Of a stretch of DNA of 64,000 nt, positions 41,024-50,641 are shown piece after piece. The stretch's first letter is position 1. Each line of letters starts with the position of its first letter. Both the position numbers and the translations under genes were made by a program. The stretch is from Achromobacter sp. Bel (GTDB lineage Bacteria > Pseudomonadota > Gammaproteobacteria > Burkholderiales > Burkholderiaceae_B), in NCBI RefSeq assembly GCF_012928505.1, contig NZ_JABBJN010000010.1, positions 1 through 64,000 on the forward strand. The letters run 5' to 3'. The notes under the pieces are model-generated. The model saw only the letters and a list, made by a program, of their open reading frames with translations. It ran no database searches and had not been told where the DNA came from.

Positions 41024-41917
41024 ATGAAAGACGTCATCATCATCGGAGGCAGCTTTGCCGGCCTCGCCGCCGCGCTGCAACTTGGCCGGGCCCGCCGTAC
41101 TGTCACCGTACTCGATACCTGCCGGCCGCGTAACCGCTTTGCCGGCCACTCGCATGGCATGCTCGGCCACGATCACAAGCCGCCGCTGGACATCCTAGTC
41201 GAAGCGCGGCGGCAACTGGCGCGCTATCCAACGATCAGCCTCGTCAGTGCTCGGGCCGAGAGCGTGTCTGGCGCCATCGACGATTTCCGCGTCATTACTG
41301 ACGATCACGAAAGGCTGAGGGCGCGCCGCGTGATCCTGAGCTATGGTGTCGTCGACCAGATGCCTGATGTTCCGGGCTTTGCCGAGAACTGGGGAACATC
41401 CGTCATTCCATGCCCGTACTGCGATGGCTTCGAAGTTGCTGACCAGCATTGGGGCCTCGTCTGGTCCGGCCCGCAGTCGATGAATCAGGTCAGGCTGTTT
41501 CACGATTGGACCGACAGGTTGACCGTCTTCGGCAACGGTAACGACATCACCGCCGACATACGGGCCGATCTGGCGGGCCGAAAGGTACCTCTCGTTGATG
41601 GCCGGATCACCGAAATCGCACGTCACGGGAGCCATGGTGCCACCATCAAGCTCAATACCGGCCCCGATGTCGCGGTCGACATTCTGTTCGCGCATCCGCG
41701 CAACAAGCCGTCCGCTAGCCTGCATGACGCACTGAGCCTCGCCACGGTCAATACGCCAACCGGCATCGCGCTTAAGACCGACGAGCGCCGCGAAACCAGC
41801 ATGCCGGGCATCTACGCCGCCGGTGACCTTGCCAACCCCGGCATCCCCTCGGTTACCACGGCAACATGGCAAGGCGCGATGGCGGGCATCTTCGTTCAGC
41901 AGTCGATGCTGGTTTGA
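41024..41917 (+). CDS. Thioredoxin-reductase-like FAD/NAD(P) oxidoreductase
   Basis: 297 residues. The FAD Rossmann motif is IIGGSFAGLAAALQLGRA (near 6-23), and the redox-active dithiol is CPYC in PCPYCDGFEV (near 130). A C-terminal AAGDLANPG FAD-binding segment closes the fold. The NAD(P) region is poorly conserved (FGNGNDI), so the pyridine-nucleotide partner is uncertain. These TrxB-like proteins often stand beside TetR genes and reduce small disulfides or quinones. It is first in a plus-strand group with an ABM-domain protein and a methyltransferase. A degenerate copy of its last ~50 bases recurs at 42367-42414. Confidence 0.87.
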   Translation: MKDVIIIGGSFAGLAAALQLGRARRTVTVLDTCRPRNRFAGHSHGMLGHDHKPPLDILVEARRQLARYPTISLVSARAESVSGAIDDFRVITDDHERLRARRVILSYGVVDQMPDVPGFAENWGTSVIPCPYCDGFEVADQHWGLVWSGPQSMNQVRLFHDWTDRLTVFGNGNDITADIRADLAGRKVPLVDGRITEIARHGSHGATIKLNTGPDVAVDILFAHPRNKPSASLHDALSLATVNTPTGIALKTDERRETSMPGIYAAGDLANPGIPSVTTATWQGAMAGIFVQQSMLV

Positions 41918-42414
41918 GAGCAGGTAGCATCACGCCGCTTCAATTTCACGATAGACAGGAGCGCCACCATGGCCGCCGCAAAACCATTCATACCTCTCGA
42001 CGAGAAATTTCCGTTTGACCGCCAACTCGGTATCGCGGCGGCTCCTCTCGTGCTCATCAATCTCTTCACGGTCGTCGACCCCGCCGACGAAGCGGGCTTC
42101 CTGGAGGCTTTCAAGGCGGCTGCCGAGATCATCACGAAGCAAGCGGGCTTCGTTTCCATGCAACTGCATAGAGCGATCGGCGATAGCCCGACTTACCTGA
42201 ACTATGTGATGTGGGAATCCACCGAGGCGGTCCGCGCCGCCTTCACTGATCCTGAGTTCCTTGCGAAACTTCCTGCATATCCTTCATCGGTCGAAGCCAG
42301 ACCGCACCTGTTCCAGAAGGTCGCCGTCCCGGGCTTCTGCACGGCCTGACCCGGGAATTATGGTGAGGCGCGATGCGGGAATCTTCGCCAGCAGCCGATG
42401 CTGGTTTAAGAGCA
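41873..42414 (+). repeat. Imperfect direct repeat flanking the ABM-domain gene
   Basis: 41873-41922 (the 3' end of the reductase gene, through its stop) and 42367-42414 are about 80% alike, sharing GGCGCGATG, ATCTTCG, CAGCAG and CGATGCTGGTTT in order. The second copy carries small deletions and is not coding. The arrangement suggests a past tandem duplication or insertion around the small gene at 41969. Confidence 0.7.
41969..42349 (+). CDS. ABM-domain (antibiotic biosynthesis monooxygenase-like) protein
   Basis: 126 residues forming a dimeric ferredoxin-like barrel: PLVLINLFTVVDPADEAGFL, then AGFVSMQLHRAIGDSPTYLN and VMWESTEAVRAAF. ABM proteins include cofactor-free quinol monooxygenases (YgiN-like) and haem-degrading enzymes. 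The conserved Asn/His/Trp set fits the quinol monooxygenase side but does not prove it. It follows the reductase by about 50 bases and is probably co-transcribed. Together they may handle quinones or another electrophile sensed by the TetR protein. Confidence 0.82.
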   Translation: MAAAKPFIPLDEKFPFDRQLGIAAAPLVLINLFTVVDPADEAGFLEAFKAAAEIITKQAGFVSMQLHRAIGDSPTYLNYVMWESTEAVRAAFTDPEFLAKLPAYPSSVEARPHLFQKVAVPGFCTA

Positions 42415-42480
42415 TAGATTGGAGATGAGGATGGCCGTCAAACCGGACAGTGCGGGTGTGCGCTTCCCTCCCGCCCTTCG

Positions 42481-42642
42481 TCTATCTGGGAGCACAGCGA
42501 CCATGATCTTCCCATGGTCCTCCTCCGTGGCTCCGCAACCAGCTGCCACTTCCGGGGCGCGGTCCGCACAGGCCTGGAGGCGTGCGGCGCCAGGGGGCTG
42601 GCACCTGACATCCTCGGCTACGGAAGGTGGCCGGCAGCTTAG
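42481..42642 (+). pseudogene. Alpha/beta hydrolase N-terminal fragment
   Basis: The frame reads SIWEHSDHDLPMVLLRGSAT, then SCHFRGAVRTGLEACGARGL and APDILGYGRW before a stop at 42640-42642. This matches the oxyanion-hole start of alpha/beta hydrolases (HGSATSGHFW..., ...APDLLGYGRS), with the His of the HG motif changed to Arg. No nucleophile elbow follows. The upstream ATG at 42431 is in a different frame. It is a decayed leftover from the same mosaic as the flanking repeat. Confidence 0.6.
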
Positions 42643-42670
42643 TTAAAAACCATCAGAACGAGGATATGTC

Positions 42671-43537
42671 ATGGCAGAGCAAAATGCCGATCAGGTCGGC
42701 GACTGGAATGGCCAAAGCGGGGAGCGCTGGGTCGTCCATCAGGCCCGGCTCGACGCTTTGGTGGCGGTGTTCGGCCAGGCCACGATAGAAGCCGCTGCGC
42801 TCGCGACGGGTGAGCGCGTGCTGGACATCGGCTGCGGCGCGGGTGCGTCAAGTCTGGCGCTGGCCGCTCGCGTCGGCGCGGGGGGGCGAGTGCTGGGCGT
42901 GGACATATCCGAACCGCTGATCGATCGAGCGCGCGCGCTTGCGTGCCACGCCAATACGTCGGCGCGGTTTCAGGTGGCCGACGCCAGCAACGCAGAGCTG
43001 CCCGAAGGCGCGTTCGACATTCTGTTCTCGCGTTTCGGTGTGATGTTTTTTGATGATCCGACAGCGGCGTTCACCCACATGCGACGTGCGCTCCGGCCGG
43101 GCGGCCGGGTCGCATTCGTCTGTTGGCGCGGTGCGGCCGAGAACGATTGGATGAGACTGCCGATGGGCGCGCTCAAGGGCATCATCCCGCCGAGCGCGCT
43201 ATCCGATCCCGAAGCGCCCGGCCCATTCTCGTTCGGCGACCGGGAGCACGTGGCGCGCATCCTGACGGCGGCCGGTTTCACCGAAATCGTTATCTCGCCC
43301 TGCGACGCGGCCGTCCCATTCGGCGAAGGCGAAACGCGGGACGCCGCGATCGATGACGCAGTGAGGATGACGCTTGAGGTTGGCCCGCTGTCGCGTGCGC
43401 TCGCTGCTCAGCCCGACGACATCCGCGCCCGTGCCTGCGCCGCAGTTCGCGCCACCTTCGCGAGCCTCCCCGGCGAGGGGGCGGTGATGATCAACGGGGC
43501 GGCGTGGATCGTCGTGGCGCGAAATCCGGCAAGCTGA
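42671..43537 (+). CDS. Class I SAM-dependent methyltransferase
   Basis: 288 residues. The SAM-binding motif I is VLDIGCGAGASSLALA (near 46-61), motif II is FDILFSRFGVMFFDD (near 116) and motif III is LRPGGRVAFVCWRG (near 142). The family is UbiE/Methyltransf_11-like, and the substrate is unknown. The start has AACGAGGATAT upstream. It is the last gene of the TetR-linked group; a cofactor-free monooxygenase, reductase and methyltransferase would suit hydroxylation-reduction-methylation of an aromatic or quinone. That is inference. Confidence 0.87.
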   Translation: MAEQNADQVGDWNGQSGERWVVHQARLDALVAVFGQATIEAAALATGERVLDIGCGAGASSLALAARVGAGGRVLGVDISEPLIDRARALACHANTSARFQVADASNAELPEGAFDILFSRFGVMFFDDPTAAFTHMRRALRPGGRVAFVCWRGAAENDWMRLPMGALKGIIPPSALSDPEAPGPFSFGDREHVARILTAAGFTEIVISPCDAAVPFGEGETRDAAIDDAVRMTLEVGPLSRALAAQPDDIRARACAAVRATFASLPGEGAVMINGAAWIVVARNPAS

Positions 43538-43937
43538 CAAGGATTAACGGGGAGAGGCCTCCGCTCGGTGGAGCTTGGCGTCGTTGGCCGCTCAGATTGG
43601 TGTCCCTGCTGGCCGCTGAACGAGCTCTCGCCTTGCGACAAACAACGGCCGGCTACGAAGCAGAGCCGCCGCCGGCGCATGTGACCGGCAGTTTGTGGCC
43701 CAGAGCAGTCGATGGCCAAGCCTATGGCTCATTGCTGTCTGAAGATGCAAGAGAAGTAATTCGGCAGGGAGATCCGCTTTCGATGCGGCGAAACAACGCG
43801 CCGTCTAAGTTCGATGATCTTTCCCACAGCGGGTAACCGTAGCGTCATCCAGGATTTGGTCGTGCCGTTTGGCGAAGCACGGTGTGTCAGCCGTTCTCGG
43901 GACGTCAGCGCTCGAAAACGATCAGATGGGCCATGCC
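43538..43937. other. Gene-free stretch between convergent genes
   Basis: 400 bases separate the methyltransferase (plus) from the crotonase (minus). No protein family, terminator or repeat is recognised. It marks the shift from the mosaic region to the GC-rich CoA cluster. Confidence 0.5.
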
Positions 43938-44765
43938 CTATACGGCGTCCGCTGCCGGCCATTGGAAGCGCTGCGCCACCTTGTCCAGAAAGCGGCCTGC
44001 CGCCTCGCGGTGGTACTCGGTGGAACGGGCCACGCCCTGGCCGGCAGCCTCCAGGTCCAGCATGGCGCTCAGGTCGCTGTTGAGCGAAGCGTTGAAGCCG
44101 CGCTTGGTGATCGCCAGCGCCGCCATAGGCAGTTCGGCCATGGACAGGGCGATCTGCCGCGCTCGTTCGTGGATCCGCTCCTGCGGCTGGATCTCAAACA
44201 CGATGCCCATCTCCTTTGCTTCCTCGGCCTGGAACTCGCGGGTGGAGAAGGCCAGTTCCTTGGCGCGCTGCAGGCCCACCATGCGCGGCAGGGTGTACAT
44301 GGTGGCGCAGTCCGGGATGGCGCCCAGCCGCAGGAAGGACAGGCAGAAGCGCGCCCGCGGCGACGCCAGGATCAGATCGGCGGTCAGGGCAAGGCCCAGC
44401 CCGGCGCCGTAGGCCGGGCCGTCGACCGCCGCGATCACCGGCCGGTCCAGCGTGATCAGGCCTTCTATCGTCTGCAGCAGGCCGGCCATGCGCTCGTGCG
44501 CTTCCTCGGCGGAGCCGCCCGAGCCCATCGTGGCGATGTCGCCGCCCGAGCAGAAGGCCCCGCCGGCGCCGGCCAGGATCACGACGCGCACGCCGCGGTC
44601 GCGCCGGATCTGGCCCACCAGATGGGCCAGCTCTTCGCGCATGACCATGTCCAGCGCATTGCGCTGCGCTGGACGGTTCAGGGTGATGGTGGCGACGCCG
44701 CCTTCCACGGTATAGAGCAGGGTCTTGAACTCGCTAGCGCTGGCTTGCATCGTATTGGTCTCCAT
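43938..44765 (-). CDS. Enoyl-CoA hydratase/isomerase (crotonase) family protein
   Basis: 275 residues from ATG 44765 (GGAAGG upstream). Crotonase landmarks are ATITLNRPAQRNALD, the oxyanion-hole AGAGGAFCSGGDIATM and DGPAYGAGLGLALTAD. The two hydratase glutamates are not evident; the second catalytic position reads IPDCAT with Asp, as in PaaG-type isomerases. Isomerase or other crotonase chemistry is therefore more likely than simple hydration. It is the last gene of the seven-gene minus-strand operon, about 60 bases after the CaiB-type gene. Confidence 0.85.
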   Translation of the reverse strand: METNTMQASASEFKTLLYTVEGGVATITLNRPAQRNALDMVMREELAHLVGQIRRDRGVRVVILAGAGGAFCSGGDIATMGSGGSAEEAHERMAGLLQTIEGLITLDRPVIAAVDGPAYGAGLGLALTADLILASPRARFCLSFLRLGAIPDCATMYTLPRMVGLQRAKELAFSTREFQAEEAKEMGIVFEIQPQERIHERARQIALSMAELPMAALAITKRGFNASLNSDLSAMLDLEAAGQGVARSTEYHREAAGRFLDKVAQRFQWPAADAV

Positions 44766-44827
44766 GTCTGCCTTCCATGATGGCCGGGCCGCGCCATGCG
44801 GGCCTGGCCGCAAGCTGTCGCGGGCCG

Positions 44828-45958
44828 TCAGGTGATGGCGCCGCATTCGCGCAAGGCCTGGATCTCGGCTTGCGCCAGGCCCAATTGCGCCAGCAGTTCT
44901 TGCGTGTGCGCGCCGGGTGCGGGCACCGTGCCGGCCTGTCCCGGCGTACGCGAAAGGCGCGGCGCGGGGGCGGGGTGCAGGATGCCGCCGGTTTCAATGA
45001 AGCTGCCGCGCGCCTGATGGTGGGGGTGCTGTGGCGCTTCTTCAAAGTCCAGCACCGGCGCGAAGCAGGCGTCCGTGCCTTCCAGCAGCGCGCACCACTG
45101 CTCGCGGGTCTTGCCCGCAATGATGCCCGCCAGCTTGGCGCGCAGCTGCGGCCATTGCGCGCGCTCCCATTGCGGCTCGAAGTCCGGGTCGTCGATGCCG
45201 CAGCGTTCCAGCAACAGGCGATAGAACTGCGGTTCGATCGCGCCGATGGAAACATACTTGCCATCCGCGCAGGCATAGCAGCCGTAGAAGTGGGCGCCGC
45301 CGTCCAGCATGTTGGATTGGCGCTGGTTGACCCAGCTGCCGTCTTGCAGCTTGCCGTGGTAGGCGCTGGCCAGTAGCGAGGCGCCGTCGCAGATGGCGGC
45401 GTCCACTACCTGGCCCTTGCCCGTGCGGCCGGCCTCGAGCAGGCCGCACAGCACGCCGAAGGCCAGCATCATGGCGCCGCCGCCCATGTCGCCGACCAGG
45501 TGCAGCGGCGGCGTCGGCGGCAGCCCGGCATGTCCCATGGCGTGCAGCGCGCCGCTGAGGGCGATGTAGTTCAAGTCATGGCCGGCGGCCTGCGCCAGCG
45601 GGCCGTCCTGGCCCCAGCCCGTCATCCGTCCGTACACCAGCCGCGGGTTGCGCGCCAGGCACTCGTCGGGCCCCAGGCCCAGCCTTTCCATGACGCCCGG
45701 CCGGAAGCCTTCAAGCAAGGCGTCCGCCTTGTCCAGCAGCCGCAGCACGATGTCGGTCGCCCCGGGTTTCTTGAGGTCCAGCGCGATCGTGCGGCGGCCC
45801 CGGTCGATGAGGGTGCCGCCTCCGCCCAGGAACCCGGGCGTCAGCCGGTCGATGCGGATCACGTCCGCGCCCATGTCCGCCAACATCATGGCGCAGAAGG
45901 GGCCGGGCCCTATGCCGGCCATTTCCACCACCGTAAATCCACTCAGGGGACCAGCCAT
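44828..45958 (-). CDS. CaiB/BaiF-type (class III) CoA-transferase
   Basis: 376 residues. Transfers CoA between acyl groups via an aspartyl intermediate. Landmarks are [20 protein letters not shown] near the N terminus, DVIRIDR, and [13 protein letters not shown] with the catalytic Asp near 150. [20 protein letters not shown] and [13 protein letters not shown] follow, as in alpha-methylacyl-CoA racemases and formyl/succinyl-CoA transferases. Because alpha-methylacyl-CoA racemase belongs to the same family and shares GHDLNY and MGGG features, it may be a racemase acting on 2-methyl-branched acyl-CoA. Lies between IclR and crotonase genes in the operon. Confidence 0.87.
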   Translation of the reverse strand: MAGPLSGFTVVEMAGIGPGPFCAMMLADMGADVIRIDRLTPGFLGGGGTLIDRGRRTIALDLKKPGATDIVLRLLDKADALLEGFRPGVMERLGLGPDECLARNPRLVYGRMTGWGQDGPLAQAAGHDLNYIALSGALHAMGHAGLPPTPPLHLVGDMGGGAMMLAFGVLCGLLEAGRTGKGQVVDAAICDGASLLASAYHGKLQDGSWVNQRQSNMLDGGAHFYGCYACADGKYVSIGAIEPQFYRLLLERCGIDDPDFEPQWERAQWPQLRAKLAGIIAGKTREQWCALLEGTDACFAPVLDFEEAPQHPHHQARGSFIETGGILHPAPAPRLSRTPGQAGTVPAPGAHTQELLAQLGLAQAEIQALRECGAIT

Positions 45959-45990
45959 GTCTATCGTTACTCCATGATGAATCGGGGTTC

Positions 45991-46728
45991 TCAGGATTCG
46001 AAGAATTCGGCGCGCGCGTCCAGGATGATCTGGACGTACTTCTCCATGTTGGCGTCCATGCGGTGGGTCGGGCCGACGATGGATAGGGCGGTCAGCTGCC
46101 CGCCCACGCGCCCCGCGATGCCGACGGCCGATACGCCTTCATTGCCTTCGTCGCGGCTGTTGAAATAGTGCTTGGGCAACTGCGATTCGATCTGCGCGCG
46201 CAGGGTGTCAGGGTTGGTGATGCTGCTGGCCGTGACGTGTTCAAACGGCAGCGTATCGATGAGCGCATTGCGTTCCGCCGCGTCCATCTCGCCCAGCAGG
46301 GCTTTGCCCAATGCAGCAACCTGCAGGTCGAAGGTGGTGCCGGGCTTCACCACATAGCGCAAGGCGCGCGGACTCTCCTGGCTGGCGTAGATCTTTACCT
46401 TGTTGCCGTCGAGCAAGCCGCACATCGATGATTCGCCGGACTGGCGCGTCAGGATCTCCAGCGCTTCCGACGCGAAGGACTGCAGCGGGTCGGCCGCAGA
46501 AATGCCTTGGGCCACGTCGAGCAGCCTGCCTGTGGGGTGGAAGTAGCGCGATTTCGGCGTGCGCAGCAGGTAGCCCGCCTGACGCAACGTGTAGAGCAGG
46601 TCCGAGCAGCTGCTGTCGGCCAGATCGAGAAAGCGCGCCATTTCCGAGTTCGTCAGGGGACGGCGTTCCCGCGCATAGACTTCGAAGACTTGCAGTACAC
46701 GCTGTGCGGTAGGGAGGATTTGCGGCAT
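45991..46728 (-). CDS. IclR-family regulator
   Basis: 245 residues. The N-terminal winged helix is [20 protein letters not shown], then [20 protein letters not shown], and the C-terminal effector domain spans about 75-240 ([48 protein letters not shown]). IclR proteins sense small carboxylates. It is embedded within the operon between the acyl-CoA dehydrogenase and CoA-transferase genes. It probably acts at the divergent promoter at 51.4-51.6 kb, where TCCGA/TCGGA half-sites cluster. Confidence 0.88.
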   Translation of the reverse strand: MPQILPTAQRVLQVFEVYARERRPLTNSEMARFLDLADSSCSDLLYTLRQAGYLLRTPKSRYFHPTGRLLDVAQGISAADPLQSFASEALEILTRQSGESSMCGLLDGNKVKIYASQESPRALRYVVKPGTTFDLQVAALGKALLGEMDAAERNALIDTLPFEHVTASSITNPDTLRAQIESQLPKHYFNSRDEGNEGVSAVGIAGRVGGQLTALSIVGPTHRMDANMEKYVQIILDARAEFFES

Positions 46729-46777
46729 AGGATGTCGGAATTGAGTGGGGAACCGGCCCGGGCGGTTGCGTAGTCGG

Positions 46778-47932
46778 TCATTTCAACGCGGAAATGCCCA
46801 GTACGCTCTGTGCCATGAGCAGGGCCTGGATCTGGTTGGTGCCTTCGGCAATGCTCAGGTGGCGGGCGTCGCGGTAGTAACGCTCGACGGGAAACAACGT
46901 GGTGTAGCCCGCGCCGCCATGCACCTGCATGGACAGTTCCGCCACGCGCAGCACGGCGTCGGTGGCGTGGCGCTTGGCCATCGAACATAGCATCTGGCTG
47001 TCGGCGGCGTTGCGGTCCAGCGCGTCGGCGGCGCGCCAGCACAACAGGCGCGAGGTTTCGACCAGCGTCATCATGTCGGCGATCATATGCTGGACCAGCT
47101 GGAAGCCGCCGATGGGCCGGCCGAACTGGACCCGGTCGCCGGCGTATTTTACCGCTGCCTCATAGGCCGCCTCGGCTATGCCCAGCGCCGAGAACGCCAC
47201 CACGCAGCGGCCGATGTTGAGGTATTTCTTGGCCAGCGCGAAACCCTTGCCCTCGGTGCCGATCAGGTTGGCCGCGGGGATCTCCACGTCTTCGAACAGC
47301 AACTCGCCCAGCGGGCAGCTCAGCATGCCCATCTTGTCGATGGGACTGGACGAGAAGCCTGGCATGGCGCGCTCGAACAGCAGGCAGGACACGCCGCGTT
47401 CGCCGCTTTGACGCCGGGTCTGCACGAACACCACGCCCAGCTCGCAAACCGTGCCCAGGCTGATGTAGAGCTTGCGGCCATTGACGCGCCAACCGCTGGC
47501 GGTTTCGACGGCGCGGGTTTCGATGTTGGCGGCGTCCGAGCCGATGTTCGGTTCGCTGAGCGCGAAGCTGGCGATTGCCTCGCCCGACAGGACGCGCGGC
47601 AGGTACTTTTCCTTGAGATAGGGCGAGCCGCCGTCGCTCAGCACCGAGGCGGCGAGATTGCTGGTGCTGACGATGCTGCGCAGCGAAGGCCAGACGCGCG
47701 CCAGCTCGGCGATCAGCATGCCGTAGGTCGTCATCGGCAAGCCGTAGCCGCCGTCCTTTTCTTGCAGCATGCCGCCCAAGAGGCCGAAGTCGCGCATCGC
47801 GCGGACCATTTCCTGCGGCACCACGCGGGCTTCGGCCTCGTAGCGGTTGACGATGGGGGCGACTTCGGCCGTCAGGTAGCGGCGCAGCGAATCGCGCAAT
47901 TCGATCTGGGTGGCGTCCAGTGAGAAGTCCAT
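46778..47932 (-). CDS. Acyl-CoA dehydrogenase
   Basis: 384 residues, FAD-dependent alpha,beta-dehydrogenation of an acyl-CoA. Landmarks are IASFALSEPNIGSDAANIET (FAD/substrate loop), GWRVNGRKLYISLG, and the C-terminal VHGGAGYTTLFPVERYYRDA followed by IAEGTNQIQ, whose Glu is the usual catalytic base. It is a short-chain or glutaryl-type ACAD in length and motif. The IclR gene follows it by about 50 bases on the same strand. Paired with the second, LCAD-like dehydrogenase on the plus strand. Confidence 0.92.
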   Translation of the reverse strand: MDFSLDATQIELRDSLRRYLTAEVAPIVNRYEAEARVVPQEMVRAMRDFGLLGGMLQEKDGGYGLPMTTYGMLIAELARVWPSLRSIVSTSNLAASVLSDGGSPYLKEKYLPRVLSGEAIASFALSEPNIGSDAANIETRAVETASGWRVNGRKLYISLGTVCELGVVFVQTRRQSGERGVSCLLFERAMPGFSSSPIDKMGMLSCPLGELLFEDVEIPAANLIGTEGKGFALAKKYLNIGRCVVAFSALGIAEAAYEAAVKYAGDRVQFGRPIGGFQLVQHMIADMMTLVETSRLLCWRAADALDRNAADSQMLCSMAKRHATDAVLRVAELSMQVHGGAGYTTLFPVERYYRDARHLSIAEGTNQIQALLMAQSVLGISALK

Positions 47933-47977
47933 GCGGGTCCTAGGCGGGTAGGGTCGAAGAGAGAAATCCGGCGGCGG

Positions 47978-50107
47978 TCATGACAGGCGCTGCCCCAGGC
48001 CGGCATCGGCGTCTGGCCGCAGGCCGATCAGCGCGTCCAGCGGCATCGCGCCTTGCCCCTCGGCGCCGACCCAGACCGGGTTGAGCTCCATTTCCTGCAA
48101 GGCGTCGCGGTGGCTCCAGGCGAAGTCCGAGACCCGCAAGATCAGCGCCTCCAGCGCGGCGAGATCGGCAGGCGCCTCGCCGCGCACGCCGTCCAGTACT
48201 TCGGCGTAGCGGATCTCGTGCAGCAGCGCGTGCGCGTCGTCGCGCGACAGCGGCAGCATGCGGTGGGCGACGTCGCGGAGGGTTTCGACGAAGATGCCGC
48301 CCAGGCCGAAGGTCAGCACCAGGCCGAAGGCCGCATCGGTGTGCACGCCTATCAGCACCTCGCGCCCGCCTGGCGGCAGCATGCGCTCCACCAGGATGCC
48401 GTCGATGACGGCGCCAGGGCTATGGCGCGCGACGGCTGCATGGATGGCCGCATAGGCCTCGCGCGCGGCGCCCGCGCTGGCGATGCCGAGCTTGACGCCG
48501 CCCGCTTCCGTCTTGTGCGCGATTTGGGCGCTGACGACCTTCATCACTACGGGAAAGCCCAGGCGCTCGGCTTCGCGGGCCGCCTGCTCGGCGCTGCTGA
48601 CCACCAGCCCTTCAGGAATCGGCAGGCCGGCTTCACGCAGTAAGGATTTGGCCGCGGCTTCGCTGAGCATGCGGGCCGGCACGACGGCGCCATCGGCGTG
48701 TCGGGACGCAGCAGCCGTCCCGCCTTCGGACCGCCGCCACGGGATGGCTTTGGACAGGGCCGCGATCGCGTCCGACAAGGACAGGAAGGGCAGCAGGCCG
48801 GCGGTTTCCAGCAACTGGAAGCCGCCGCCCAGGCGCCGGCTCATCCAGACCGGGACGATCAGGGTTTCGGTTTCGGCCGCCACCGTGGCGACGGCCTGCG
48901 CCATGCCGTCGGTGATGCTGCCGTAATCCATGGGAATGGGAAACAGCACCGTGCCTACCGACGGGTCGGCGCAAATCGCGCGCAGGCACGCGGCCGAGGC
49001 TTCGGGGTTGCGCAGGATGTCGGCGGTGGTGTCGACCGGATTGTCCATGCTGGCGAAATCCGGCAGCAGCTTGCGCAGGGCGGCCTTGGTCTGGGGCGCG
49101 AACACTGCCATCGGCAGACCGGCGGCGCCGGCAATGTCGGCGGCCAGCGCGGCGGTGCCCCCGGAAAAGGTATAGATGCACAGGCCGTTGCCGCTTTTGC
49201 GGGTGATGCGCGTCAGCAGGCGCGAGACTGCCAGCAGCTGGTCCAGGTCATCCACCTCGATCGCGCCGAATTGCCGGAACACGGCGCTGTTGACGGCGGC
49301 CGTGCCGGCCACCGATGCCGTGTGCGATTGCGCGGCGCGCACGCCCGCCTCCGAACGGCCCACCTTCAGCACCACCACGGGCTTGTTGCGGGCGCGCGCC
49401 AGGTCCAGCGCCGCAGTCAGGCGCCTGCCGTGCTTGACGCCTTCCATCAGCAGGGCGATCACGCTGATCTTCGGATCGTTCGCCATGTGGGCGATGAAGT
49501 CCGGGATCTCCAGGTCGACCTCGTTGCCGGCGGAAAACCACAGGCCCACACCCTGCCCATAGGACAGGCCCTGCAGCAGGTTGCGGCCCAGTCCCCCGCC
49601 CTGGGTCGCCAGGCCGATGGAACCGGTGTTCAGATCGTCCTTGAAGGCGGGCGAGAAGGTCATGCCCAGGCGGTCGCGCACATTGACGAAGCCAGGGCAG
49701 TTCGGTCCGTAGACGTGCAGGCCGGTGGTCTCGCACAGCTGGGCGATCTCGTGTTCCAGGCGCTGGCCTTCCTCGCCGGCTTCCGAGAAGCCGGAGGTCA
49801 TGACCACCGCGAACGGAATCCCGCGCGCCGCGCATTGGCGCAACGCATCCAGTACCAGCGAGGCGTTGATCATGATCAGGGCCACGTCGATTTCGGCCTC
49901 GGGCAAGGCGCTGATCGACGGCCAGCAGGGCCGGCCTCCGATTTCCTGGTAGGCCGGATTGACCGCGTACACCTCGCCCGGGACCGCCGAATGCAGCACC
50001 AGATTGTCGTACAGGCGGCGCCCTTGGCTGGATTCGCGGGCGGAGGCGCCCACCACGGCCACGTTGCGCGGATTGATGAAGCGGGTCAGGTCTGTGAACG
50101 GTTTCAT
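47978..50107 (-). CDS. ADP-forming acyl-CoA synthetase (fused alpha/beta subunits)
   Basis: 709 residues from ATG 50107, which overlaps the MaoC stop (ATGA); the longer upstream reading only shadows MaoC. Domain order: CoA-binding (NPRNVAVVGASARESSQGRR, 10-29), two succinyl-CoA-ligase-like domains including SHTASVAGT with the phosphorylatable His near 260, and a C-terminal ATP-grasp domain (AKSLLREAGLPIPEG, then GFPVVMKVVSAQIAHKTEAG). It activates a carboxylate to acyl-CoA using ATP, giving ADP and phosphate, or runs in reverse to conserve energy. The substrate is unknown. One of three possible CoA-loading enzymes in the cluster. Confidence 0.9.
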   Translation of the reverse strand: MKPFTDLTRFINPRNVAVVGASARESSQGRRLYDNLVLHSAVPGEVYAVNPAYQEIGGRPCWPSISALPEAEIDVALIMINASLVLDALRQCAARGIPFAVVMTSGFSEAGEEGQRLEHEIAQLCETTGLHVYGPNCPGFVNVRDRLGMTFSPAFKDDLNTGSIGLATQGGGLGRNLLQGLSYGQGVGLWFSAGNEVDLEIPDFIAHMANDPKISVIALLMEGVKHGRRLTAALDLARARNKPVVVLKVGRSEAGVRAAQSHTASVAGTAAVNSAVFRQFGAIEVDDLDQLLAVSRLLTRITRKSGNGLCIYTFSGGTAALAADIAGAAGLPMAVFAPQTKAALRKLLPDFASMDNPVDTTADILRNPEASAACLRAICADPSVGTVLFPIPMDYGSITDGMAQAVATVAAETETLIVPVWMSRRLGGGFQLLETAGLLPFLSLSDAIAALSKAIPWRRSEGGTAAASRHADGAVVPARMLSEAAAKSLLREAGLPIPEGLVVSSAEQAAREAERLGFPVVMKVVSAQIAHKTEAGGVKLGIASAGAAREAYAAIHAAVARHSPGAVIDGILVERMLPPGGREVLIGVHTDAAFGLVLTFGLGGIFVETLRDVAHRMLPLSRDDAHALLHEIRYAEVLDGVRGEAPADLAALEALILRVSDFAWSHRDALQEMELNPVWVGAEGQGAMPLDALIGLRPDADAGLGQRLS

Positions 50108-50601
50108 GCCGAGCCCTCCATGGACCGCAGCACCATCGCGAAGTCGGCCTGGACCACCACCTCGCCGCGCTGGTTGACGGCTTCGCGCCGGAACACCACC
50201 TTGTCCTTGCCGGGCCGGTACTGCTCGGTCTTCTCCGTCACCGTCACCCGCACGACGATGGTGTCGCCGATGAAGGTGGGTTTGGGAAAGCGGCAATTGA
50301 TGTCGATCAGCGCCAGCACGTAGGGCTCCAACTGGCGGTAGCCGCTGGACTGGGTGGTCAGGCCGGATAGCACGGACAGCACCAGCAGGCCGTGGGCGAT
50401 GCGCTGGCCGAAGGGCGTGGTCCGGGCGTACTCATGGTCCACGTGCAGGCGGTTGAAGTCGCCGGACAGACAGGCGAAGTTGACGATGTCGCTCTCAGTA
50501 ATGGTGCGGCCGGCGGACTCGAAGCAGTGGCCGACCTCCAGCGAGGGCAGGGATGTCGGCGGTGGCAGCGGGAGCGGGTTGGCGGGACTTGCGCTTTGCA
50601 T
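50104..50601 (-). CDS. MaoC-family (R)-specific enoyl-CoA hydratase
   Basis: 165 residues with a single hot-dog fold. The hydratase motif CLSGDFNRLHVDHEYARTTP, followed by RIAHGLLVLSVLSGL, carries the catalytic Asp and His. The product would be a 3-hydroxyacyl-CoA, the substrate for the SDR encoded just upstream. The stop overlaps the synthetase start by four bases. It lies about 40 bases downstream of the SDR gene, second in the minus-strand operon. Confidence 0.9.
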   Translation of the reverse strand: MQSASPANPLPLPPPTSLPSLEVGHCFESAGRTITESDIVNFACLSGDFNRLHVDHEYARTTPFGQRIAHGLLVLSVLSGLTTQSSGYRQLEPYVLALIDINCRFPKPTFIGDTIVVRVTVTEKTEQYRPGKDKVVFRREAVNQRGEVVVQADFAMVLRSMEGSA

Positions 50602-50641
50602 GGCTGATCGGATTCCGGAGTGGGGGCGCGGGGGGGGCGTT

